5,017 bases of DNA from Bacteroidota bacterium (GCA_021793635.1 JAJYSI010000286.1:1-5017), one strand, 5' to 3'. Positions 1 to 4,949 are shown, counted from the first letter of the stretch. Numbers and translations: made by a program. Notes: generated by a model not told the origin, from the sequence alone.

Positions 1-1532
1 CGATCTCTGTTTTCGGAGGATTGATTTTAGCATTCGATAAAACATACTGGATGCAGGGCGCTTCAGTCGAAGTATACTCGCTTCAACTCTTCTTGATAAA
101 TCTTGTAATATTATTTTTAGTTAAAGCTTACATAGCAAAAGACGATCCGCAAAAAATTAAATTCTTCAATCTTTGGCTTTCATTCGCATTTTTTCTTGCG
201 CTTGGATTTTCAAACCATATGACTACGCTTTTCATACTTCCGGGAGTTGCATATTTATTTTTTAATAAATATGGATTCAATAAGAAAAGTTTTATCAGAA
301 TATGTTTTATGCTGTTGTTTTTTATTCCTGTTCTTGCTCTGATTTATTCTTACTTATTGATCCGGGCAGCGCAGAATCCTATAATGGACTGGGGCAATCC
401 TATAACACTTACCAAGCTTTTCAGGCATATTTCCGGGGAACAATACCAGGTCTGGCTGTTTAGCTCAGTCAAATCAGCACAAAAACAGTTTATATATTTT
501 GTCTCCAATTTGCCAGGTGAGTTTTGGGTTAGTCTTTTTATTGCGGTGATTGGGATTTTTTCCTCTTTCGTCACCGCAAGGAAGTTTTTTATTTTCCTAA
601 CAATTACTTTTTTATTTACAATAGGTTATGCAATAAATTACGATATACATGACATCGATTCATATTTCCTTTTGGCTTATGTAGCTCTTGGATTTTTTGC
701 AGTGTTCGGATCGTTGCAGCTTCTTTCTGCCTTGAAGTTAAAAAAGTATCCATACTTTATAACCGGCTTGCTTATCACACTTTTCATTGCGGTAGAATTT
801 TATTTTAATTACGGAGAAGTTAACCAAAGTGATGTTTATACATTTCAAGATTATGCAAAAGCAGTGCTTGGCAGTGTTGATAAAAGGGCTATTGTATTCA
901 GTTACGAATGGGACTATCTGGTTTCGCCGTCATGCTACTTTCAGTTTGTTGAAAACTACCGGCGCGATGTTGATGTAGTTGACAAGGAACTTTTAAGAAG
1001 GTCATGGTATTATCATCAACTAAACACGGTACATCCGAAACTATTAAGCGGAATGCAGGACGACGTTCAACAATTCCTTCAAGCTGTGGCGCCATTTGAA
1101 AGCAAAGAGAAATTTGATCCTAATCTGCTCGAGTATACTTATAGAAAAGTGATGACTGATTTAGTGGCGACCAATATCTCAAAACGCCAATTTTATGTAG
1201 CTCCGGAGCTTTTTGAAAATGAAATGCAGAACGGGCAGTTTTCTTTGCCTCCCGGATATACGCTTGTACCGGATGTGCTCTTATTCAAAGTAGTAAAAGG
1301 TAATTCTTATGTCCCGGCTGCAGATCCCGACTTCAAAATAAGTTTCCCTAAGCACGGCACCGTATATACTAATTTTATTCAAAACACTATAGGATCTATG
1401 CTGGCACGTCGCGCATTGTATGAAATGCAATTTGATAGAATTGACAGAGCTAAAATCTACATTCTTAAAATCAAAAAAGATCTACCCGGTTATATTCTCC
1501 CTCGGGAACTGGAACAGGTGCTTGAAAGATAA
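1..1532 (+). CDS. DUF2723 / TMEM260-like multispanning membrane protein, 5'-truncated by window edge
   Basis: The frame is open from position 3 to the stop at 1530-1532 and runs off the left edge. The TTG at 21 is therefore an internal Leu codon and the true start is upstream. The visible part has a DUF2723 signature near nt 45-77 (YWMQGASVEVY), a DWGNP motif with a following HISGEQY stretch near nt 375-450, about seven hydrophobic membrane segments up to nt ~810, and HDIDSYFL near nt 648-671 before the last two segments. A largely soluble region of about 240 residues follows. Bacterial DUF2723 proteins are homologues of eukaryotic TMEM260, an O-mannosyltransferase of the GT-C fold, so a role in transferring sugar from a lipid carrier to exported proteins or glycans is plausible but unproven. 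The N-terminal loop expected to carry the catalytic acidic residues is outside the window, so activity cannot be judged. Family assignment is fairly secure; function is inferred. Confidence 0.85.
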   Translation, partial: ISVFGGLILAFDKTYWMQGASVEVYSLQLFLINLVILFLVKAYIAKDDPQKIKFFNLWLSFAFFLALGFSNHMTTLFILPGVAYLFFNKYGFNKKSFIRICFMLLFFIPVLALIYSYLLIRAAQNPIMDWGNPITLTKLFRHISGEQYQVWLFSSVKSAQKQFIYFVSNLPGEFWVSLFIAVIGIFSSFVTARKFFIFLTITFLFTIGYAINYDIHDIDSYFLLAYVALGFFAVFGSLQLLSALKLKKYPYFITGLLITLFIAVEFYFNYGEVNQSDVYTFQDYAKAVLGSVDKRAIVFSYEWDYLVSPSCYFQFVENYRRDVDVVDKELLRRSWYYHQLNTVHPKLLSGMQDDVQQFLQAVAPFESKEKFDPNLLEYTYRKVMTDLVATNISKRQFYVAPELFENEMQNGQFSLPPGYTLVPDVLLFKVVKGNSYVPAADPDFKISFPKHGTVYTNFIQNTIGSMLARRALYEMQFDRIDRAKIYILKIKKDLPGYILPRELEQVLER

Positions 1533-1535
1533 AAC

Positions 1536-1590
1536 AACGACATAACAATCAATTTCTCTTTGCGAACTCACCTAATAAGAAATTGTCGTT
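1536..1590 (+). other. Post-stop inverted repeat (bulged stem-loop)
   Basis: Four bases after the DUF2723 stop, AACGAC (1536-1541) can pair with GTCGTT (1585-1590), and AATTTCT (1551-1557) with AGAAATT (1578-1584). This gives a 13-bp stem interrupted by a nine-base bulge on the 5' side and closed by a 20-base loop. No T-run follows, so it is not a canonical intrinsic terminator. It may protect the 3' end of the transcript or be a decayed repeat. Confidence 0.4.
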
Positions 1591-1650
1591 ATATATTATA
1601 AGAGTCTGAAGTTACGCAAAAATGAATTTTATTAAGAAAAAAGCCTCAAT

Positions 1651-1705
1651 TGGTCATTCCCACAGCTTGCCCCGAACCTTCGGGGAAAGTGGGGACCCAT
1701 TTTTT
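1651..1705 (+). terminator. GC-rich hairpin plus T6: probable terminator, also an ATTCCC-type intergenic palindrome
   Basis: The inner stem CCCCGAA (1670-1676) pairs perfectly with TTCGGGG (1679-1685). An outer stem TTCCCAC (1657-1663) pairs with GTGGGGA (1689-1695) with one G:T wobble. GGTC (1652-1655) can alternatively pair with GACC (1694-1697). Six T's follow at 1700-1705, giving the form of a rho-independent terminator about 120 nt after the DUF2723 stop. The CATTCCC...GGGGACCCA framing also resembles widespread mobile palindromic repeats, so the terminator function may be incidental. It is very GC-rich compared with its surroundings. Confidence 0.6.
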
Positions 1706-1715
1706 GCCTATTTTA

Positions 1716-1750
1716 GCATATTGGATACCCGCTTTCGCGCATATGCGTCA
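1716..1750. repeat. Degenerate ATTCCC-type palindrome, minus orientation
   Basis: GCATAT (1716-1721) and ATATGC (1741-1746) form an outer 6-bp stem, and CGC (1730-1732) with GCG (1737-1739) closes a TTTC tetraloop. Read on the minus strand the segment starts TGACGCATATGCGCGAAAGC and continues GGGTATCCA. This resembles the common bacterial repeat with a CATTCCCGC arm, a GAAA loop and a GCGGGAATCCA arm, with the left arm decayed. Its orientation is opposite to that of the hairpin at 1651-1699. Confidence 0.4.
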
Positions 1751-1777
1751 ACTTAATTTTTCTTCCGAAACATTTAA

Positions 1778-1851
1778 CTTCTATAATTATTTGCTCTTAA
1801 CATGCTAAAAGCATTTATTTATCCTCTACGAGGATAATGTATTTATCGAGT
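1778..1851. repeat. Two-hairpin palindromic element, degenerate copy (REP-like)
   Basis: This segment holds two hairpins: ATGCT/AGCAT with an AAA loop (1802-1814), and a perfect 8-bp stem TTATCCTC/GAGGATAA with a TAC loop (1819-1837). They are bracketed by CTTCTATAATTATTT on the left (1778-1792) and ATTTATCGAG on the right (1841-1850). The brackets pair only partially, but they resemble the TTTCTACAATAATT and AATTATTGTAGAAA arms of the neighbouring element at 1859-1922. I read it as an older, decayed copy of the same architecture. The hairpins are seen directly; the pairing of copies is inferred. Confidence 0.45.
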
Positions 1852-1858
1852 TTATTTG

Positions 1859-1922
1859 TTTCTACAATAATTAAACATCTACGATGTTTTTTGACCTCGT
1901 AGAGGTCAAATTATTGTAGAAA
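1859..1922. repeat. Compound palindrome forming a three-way junction (REP/MITE-like)
   Basis: Perfect 14-bp inverted arms TTTCTACAATAATT (1859-1872) and AATTATTGTAGAAA (1909-1922) enclose two back-to-back hairpins. The first has arms AAACATC and GATGTTT with loop TAC (1873-1889). The second has arms TTTGACCTC and GAGGTCAAA with loop GTA (1890-1910; its outermost pairs overlap the outer arm). The whole 64 bp can fold into a compact Y shape, on either strand. No ORF, Shine-Dalgarno sequence or T-run is associated. The form suits a REP-like palindromic element moved in trans by a Y1 (RAYT/IS200-type) transposase, but no such gene is in this window and the family name is not established here. Confidence 0.7.
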
Positions 1923-1930
1923 AGAGTTCT

Positions 1931-1965
1931 TAATTAACCCCAATGTTTTAACGAGGGGATAATAA
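1931..1965. repeat. Degenerate CCCC/GGGG hairpin
   Basis: CCCC (1938-1941) pairs with GGGG (1955-1958). Inside, TGTT (1944-1947) pairs with AACG (1950-1953) using one wobble and a tight TT turn. Outside, ATT (1933-1935) pairs with AAT (1961-1963). Mismatches at the joints suggest a decayed palindrome. It sits directly between the Y-shaped element and the inverted repeat at 1978. Confidence 0.35.
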
Positions 1966-1977
1966 TTCACAGTAAAT

Positions 1978-2116
1978 CTTTTGCCATTTTTGACAAAACT
2001 GAAATCAATTTTTACCAAATCCTACTAAGCCTCTACCAAGCCTATGACAAGCCTAAAACAAGCCTCAAATTCTTAACTAATTTCCTCAGAAAACAATCTG
2101 CCAAAAATGACAAAAG
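1978..2116. repeat. Inverted-repeat pair bounding the 11-bp iterons
   Basis: TTTTGCCATTTTTGACA (1979-1995) matches the reverse complement of TGCCAAAAATGACAAAA (2099-2115) at 15 of 17 positions. One further pair, C1978 with G2116, extends the match. The two mismatches are both A opposite C. Each arm is itself made of two half-units of the form TTTTG(C/A)CA. The enclosed ~103 bp contain the four 11-bp repeats and no ORF. The layout could be a MITE-like remnant or a pair of binding sites for one protein. Confidence 0.5.
2027..2070. repeat. Four 11-bp direct repeats with AAGCCT core
   Basis: AAGCCT begins at 2027, 2038, 2049 and 2060, an exact 11-bp spacing. The five bases following each core vary (CTACC, ATGAC, AAAAC, CAAAT). 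A possible decayed fifth copy (AAATCCT) lies just upstream at 2017-2023. A conserved hexamer once per helical turn is typical of iteron-like protein binding arrays, but simple tandem duplication would look the same. There is no plasmid or phage replication gene nearby to support an origin. Confidence 0.65.
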
Positions 2117-2299
2117 CTTATTAAAATAAATTATTGCTTATTGTAAATGATCTCTCCTTAATAAACACATTTGTTTTAATGTCCTGGGTGTGAATCCCCT
2201 CTTCAGTTTAATATTATTTAAATTCCTCCTTTGGTTAAGTAGCAATACATTTCCTCTTTTTTTAATAAATTTGCTGCATAATTTTTTTAACTTAATAAA
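2117..2299 (+). promoter_or_regulatory. AT-rich leader of the thioesterase gene; weak promoter candidate at 2275-2282
   Basis: No gene, RNA or strong structure is visible here. A GCTTATT heptamer occurs at 2116 and again at 2136, and a small hairpin AAACA/TGTTT lies at 2163-2176. TGCATAAT at 2275-2282 resembles an extended -10 element, but there is no good -35 and it would leave a leader of only about 11 nt. The start codon at 2300 has no Shine-Dalgarno sequence, only A/T-rich DNA, which is usual for many FCB-group bacteria. Confidence 0.2.
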
Positions 2300-2707
2300 A
2301 TGCTTTTACATAAAACCGAAATAAGAGTAAGGTACGCTGATACCGACCAGATGCAATTTGTTTACAACGGGAAATACTTTGAGTATTTTGAAGTGGGAAG
2401 AACTGAAATGCTGCGGGATAATGGTTTGCCTTACAGTTTAATTGAAAATAATGGCTACCAACTTCCGGTGTTTGAGACCGGCGCCAAGTATTTAAGCCCC
2501 GCTTTATACGATGATTTATTAATTATTGAAACTTATGTAAAAGAAAAACCCGGGTTTAGAATTCATATCGATTATAAGATTTTCAGAAAAGGTGACCTGC
2601 AGTTAATAGTCGAAGGCTTTACCGAGCATGTATTTATAAATAAGGCAACTAAAAAGCCATTAAGACCGCCTGAATTCTTTAATAATGCAATGCAACCTTT
2701 TTTTTGA
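2300..2707 (+). CDS. Hotdog-fold acyl-CoA thioesterase, YbgC/FadM (4HBT) family
   Basis: The protein has 135 residues, the normal length for a single-domain 4-hydroxybenzoyl-CoA-thioesterase-like enzyme. Such enzymes hydrolyse acyl-CoA thioesters in the cytoplasm. The N-terminal signature RYADTDQM (residues 11-18) places the expected catalytic Asp at D16, followed by the helix motif GKYFEYFEVGRTEML (24-38). The small residue usual after DTDxx (as in DTDQMGVVYH) is Gln here (Q19) and the usual His is Asn (N23); both are worth noting but do not break the fold. No signal peptide or membrane segment is seen. ATG 2300 is chosen because it puts the first beta strand at residues 5-12, as in the family. 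The ORF ends in an eight-T run (2698-2705), so the exact C-terminus depends on that homopolymer. The flippase gene starts 37 bp downstream with no terminator between, suggesting co-transcription. The physiological substrate cannot be read from the sequence. Confidence 0.9.
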   Translation: MLLHKTEIRVRYADTDQMQFVYNGKYFEYFEVGRTEMLRDNGLPYSLIENNGYQLPVFETGAKYLSPALYDDLLIIETYVKEKPGFRIHIDYKIFRKGDLQLIVEGFTEHVFINKATKKPLRPPEFFNNAMQPFF

Positions 2708-2744
2708 ATATATTAATAAACCAAATTTGTCTCAATAAATTTTT

Positions 2745-4217
2745 ATGATGTTCGATAAACTTAAGCAGCTTACAAAAGACACCGGTGTTTACGGAATAAG
2801 CACCATCGGAGGAAGAGTATTGACTTTTCTTCTTGTTCCATTCTACACCCATGTCTTTGATACTCGACAATTTGGAATATTCTCAACTCTCTACAGCTTT
2901 ATCGGAGTGTTGAATGTTCTAATGCTATACGGAATGGACGCTGCTTATCTTAAGTTTGCCTCCGACCCGGTGGTCGGTGATGAGAAAGATAATTTTTCAA
3001 CTCCTTATTTATCGGTACTGACAGTTGGGATTGCAGTTAGTGCAATAATTATTTTATCAAAGTCTTATATTTATTCGATACTCGACATTCCGACAAATTA
3101 TTTTTATTTAGTTTATTATATCGGCGGAATATTGCTTTTAGATGCAGTTACCGTAATTCCTTTCATTACCCTTCGACTTGAGAGAAAAGCTAAGAAATTC
3201 GCATTATTCAAGACAATAAATATTTTAACAAACGTTCTCTTAAATATATTTCTCATCGTAAAACTTAGATGGGGCATTGAAGCCGTATTTTTCAGCAACC
3301 TCATTGCATCTCTTTCCTCTTTCATTTTACTAATGCCGATGGTTGTTAAGAAGATAAGAGCTAAAATTAATTTCGAACTATTAAAGAGATTATTAAAATT
3401 CGGACTTCCATATTTTCCAGCCGGTATTGCCGCAATGTTAATTCAAGGAGTTGACCGTCCGATCATAAACCATCTGACCAATCTTGAAACCGCCGGATTG
3501 TACAGCGCAAATTATAAACTCGGCATTTTTATGATGCTGTTCGTTAACATGTTTCAATACGCCTGGCAGCCATTTTTCCTTCAGAATGCAAGGGAAGAAA
3601 ACGCCAAGGAATTATTTTCCAAAGTTCTTACATATTTTACACTCGCCGGGAGTTTTATCCTCGTAGTTTTATCTTTATTTATTGATGATGTTGTTAAGAT
3701 TAAAATATTTGGTCATTCAATAATTCATCAGTCATATTTGAGCGGACTGAATATAGTTCCAGCGGTTCTGTTCGGATATATGTTCCTCGGCATATACACA
3801 ATTTTTACCGCAGGTATTTTTATAAAAGAGAAAAGCATTTACGTCCCGATTATAACGATAATAGGCGCTGCGGTAAACATCGGGTTAAACTTTTGGCTGA
3901 TTCCGGTCATCGGAATAATGGGCGCAGCGCTTGCTACGCTTGCTGCTTATTTTGTAATGGCTGTAATTTACTTTTTTGTAACACAAAAGTTTTATAAGAT
4001 CGATTATGAATATTCCAAGATTCTAAAAATATTTTCATCTCTCGCCGTTGTAGCGACAATTTATTATTTGCAGCTCACCGGCGGACAATTAAACCTGTTG
4101 AATAAATTTTTAATCTTACTTCTATTCATAATCCTTTTGATGATATTTAACGTCGGTCGGGAAGAGATGATCTTCTTAAAAAACAGGTTTATTAAAAGGA
4201 AAATAAAAAGCGCGTAA
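2745..4217 (+). CDS. Wzx/RfbX-type polysaccharide (lipid-linked oligosaccharide) flippase
   Basis: The protein has 490 residues, typical for the MOP-superfamily polysaccharide transporters. These move undecaprenyl-linked glycan units across the inner membrane. About 14 hydrophobic segments are visible, roughly at residues 12-34, 44-64, 88-110, 118-141, 154-174, 178-200, 219-236, 253-272, 294-315, 335-358, 366-386, 388-413, 427-443 and 453-470. The N-terminal GVYGISTIGGRVLTFLLVPF (residues 14-33) and the middle segment with GVDRPIINHL (235-244), AGLYSANYKLG (250-260) and QYAWQPFF (271-278) match this family. The C-terminus is a basic cytoplasmic tail (RFIKRKIKSA). ATG 2745 is followed at once by a second ATG (2748); either could start the protein, and neither has a Shine-Dalgarno sequence. 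No glycosyltransferase, polymerase or ligase gene adjoins it, so it is an isolated flippase rather than part of a visible O-antigen cluster. The glycan it handles is unknown. Confidence 0.92.
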   Translation: MMFDKLKQLTKDTGVYGISTIGGRVLTFLLVPFYTHVFDTRQFGIFSTLYSFIGVLNVLMLYGMDAAYLKFASDPVVGDEKDNFSTPYLSVLTVGIAVSAIIILSKSYIYSILDIPTNYFYLVYYIGGILLLDAVTVIPFITLRLERKAKKFALFKTINILTNVLLNIFLIVKLRWGIEAVFFSNLIASLSSFILLMPMVVKKIRAKINFELLKRLLKFGLPYFPAGIAAMLIQGVDRPIINHLTNLETAGLYSANYKLGIFMMLFVNMFQYAWQPFFLQNAREENAKELFSKVLTYFTLAGSFILVVLSLFIDDVVKIKIFGHSIIHQSYLSGLNIVPAVLFGYMFLGIYTIFTAGIFIKEKSIYVPIITIIGAAVNIGLNFWLIPVIGIMGAALATLAAYFVMAVIYFFVTQKFYKIDYEYSKILKIFSSLAVVATIYYLQLTGGQLNLLNKFLILLLFIILLMIFNVGREEMIFLKNRFIKRKIKSA

Positions 4218-4233
4218 GCCCGAATTTTAAAAG

Positions 4234-4328
4234 CTGGAGGAATGGAGTGATGGAATAATGGAAAGATGGAAAGATGGAATAATGGAGGAATGAGAAATTC
4301 CACTACTCCATACTCCATTATTCCATTA
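4234..4328. repeat. 8-bp tandem repeat (ATGGAATA-like) with inverted arm
   Basis: Eight consecutive 8-bp units of the form ATGGARNN run without gaps from 4234 to 4297; the first begins CTGG and the last is ATGAGAAA. A shorter complementary stretch follows: CTCCATTATTCCAT (4313-4326) is the perfect reverse complement of ATGGAATAATGGAG (4274-4287), giving a 14-bp stem. GGAAT/ATTCC (4287-4291, 4297-4301) can form a small inner hairpin. No T-run follows, so a terminator role is doubtful. The repeat fills the gap between the flippase and dut and has no coding potential of its own. Confidence 0.75.
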
Positions 4329-4366
4329 CAAATGTTGCGTTGAAAAATTTAACTTGAAAGAAGATT

Positions 4367-4825
4367 ATGAATGAAGAAATTCGTATTAAGATAAAAAGAA
4401 TAAGTAATGACTTCGATGATATCGAACTTCCCGCTTATGCAACCTCCGGAAGTTCTGGTATGGACATCAGAGCTGCCGTAAAAGAGGATATAGTTATAAA
4501 ACACGGAGAAATTGTATTAGTACCGACAAACCTTTCAGTAGAAATCCCTCATGGATATGAAATCCAGGTGCGTCCCCGCAGCGGTCTGGCAATTAAACAT
4601 GGAATCGGCATCTTGAATTCACCCGGGACTATTGATGCAGATTACCGCGGCGAAATAAAAATAATTCTTTTCAATTTTAGTAAGGAAGATTTCAAAATTT
4701 CCCGCGGCGATAGAATTGCTCAGATAATTTTGTCAAAGGTTTATTTGGCTAAATTTATTCAAACGAATGATCTGGCGGATAGTTCAAGAGGCGAAGGAGG
4801 CTTTGGACATACGGGGAAGGAGTGA
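4367..4825 (+). CDS. dut: Deoxyuridine 5'-triphosphate nucleotidohydrolase (dUTPase)
   Basis: This cytoplasmic enzyme hydrolyses dUTP to dUMP and pyrophosphate, keeping uracil out of DNA and supplying dUMP for thymidylate synthesis. The 152-residue length matches the trimeric bacterial enzyme. All five family motifs are present in order: motif 1 SSGMDIRAA (29-37), motif 2 VRPRSGLA (68-75), motif 3 GTIDADYRGEI (87-97, with the catalytic Asp at D90 and the uracil-stacking Tyr at Y93), motif 4 GDRIAQIIL (114-122) and the flexible C-terminal phosphate-binding arm RGEGGFGHTG (141-150). Motif 1 reads SGMD where SAGYD or AGYD is common. ATG 4367 is preceded by a purine-rich GAAAGAAG stretch that may act as a weak Shine-Dalgarno. 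The last codon (GAG) and the stop (TGA) lie in a 7-bp tandem repeat that begins at 4820, so the repeat sets the C-terminus just beyond motif 5. The gene appears complete and functional. Confidence 0.97.
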   Translation: MNEEIRIKIKRISNDFDDIELPAYATSGSSGMDIRAAVKEDIVIKHGEIVLVPTNLSVEIPHGYEIQVRPRSGLAIKHGIGILNSPGTIDADYRGEIKIILFNFSKEDFKISRGDRIAQIILSKVYLAKFIQTNDLADSSRGEGGFGHTGKE

Positions 4826-4861
4826 CGAGTAACTAGTGACAAGTAACGAGTGACGAGTGGA
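4820..4861. repeat. 7-bp tandem repeat GAGTRAC overlapping the dut stop
   Basis: Five gapless heptamers run from 4820 to 4854: GAGTGAC, GAGTAAC, TAGTGAC, AAGTAAC and GAGTGAC. A degenerate sixth (GAGTGGA) ends at 4861. The first unit provides the last sense codon and the stop of dut (TGA at 4823-4825). Units alternate G and A at the fifth position for the first five copies, which suggests a 14-bp higher-order unit. In organisation they resemble the short tandemly repeated heptamers described in cyanobacteria, but the sequence differs. Confidence 0.75.
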
Positions 4862-4884
4862 AGAGGGGAAAAGTAAGAAATTTG

Positions 4885-4914
4885 TTGATACAAAAACATA
4901 AGGGGCAATATCTA
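4885..4914 (+). promoter_or_regulatory. Weak promoter candidate upstream of the last ORF
   Basis: TTGATA (4885-4890) resembles a -35 box and, 18 bp later, TATCTA (4909-4914) is a poor -10. It lies 36 bp upstream of the ATG at 4950. An alternative FCB-type reading (TTTG at 4881, TATTTTG at 4913) has spacing that is too long. Position relative to the ORF is the main support. Confidence 0.2.
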
Positions 4915-4949
4915 TTTTGTTACACAGGCACATTTGAAACTTAGCCACT

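Noticed and set aside
21..23. TTG at 21 as start codon of the first gene
   Set aside because: The frame is open upstream to position 3 (reading I-S-V-F-G-G) and the conserved DUF2723 membrane region begins before it, so this is an internal Leu codon of a truncated gene.
1859..1922. Hammerhead-type ribozyme, because of the three-way junction
   Set aside because: The conserved CTGANGA and GAAA core segments are not placed in the junction; the stems meet with almost no unpaired bases.
1990..2018. Sigma-70 promoter with perfect TTGACA (1990-1995) in the left inverted-repeat arm
   Set aside because: The best -10 at 17-bp spacing is TACCAA, which lacks the key final T, and transcription would start almost 300 bp before the next gene. 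The hexamer is explained by the repeat arm.
2027..2070. Plasmid or phage replication origin based on iterons
   Set aside because: There are only four short copies, with no replication initiator gene and chromosomal housekeeping genes on both sides; protein-binding array or simple duplication is enough.
2090..2115. Sigma-54 promoter on the minus strand (TTGGCA in the inverted-repeat arm)
   Set aside because: There is no GC element at the required -12 spacing downstream of the GG.
2184..2200. GGGTGTGAATCCCC as the T-arm of a tRNA or tRNA fragment
   Set aside because: The loop lacks the TTC expected at the T-loop start, and there is no anticodon arm, D-arm or acceptor stem at the right distances on either side.
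2679..2870. Minus-strand ORF of 63 codons spanning the thioesterase-flippase junction
   Set aside because: It overlaps two well-supported genes in antisense and has no recognisable features.
4064..4318. Minus-strand ORF of 84 codons across the flippase end and the 8-bp repeat
   Set aside because: Half is the antisense of the flippase C-terminus and the rest is translated tandem repeat; no family features or start signal.
4234..4328. CRISPR array, because of regular repeats
   Set aside because: Units are only 8 bp, contiguous without spacers, and no cas gene is present.
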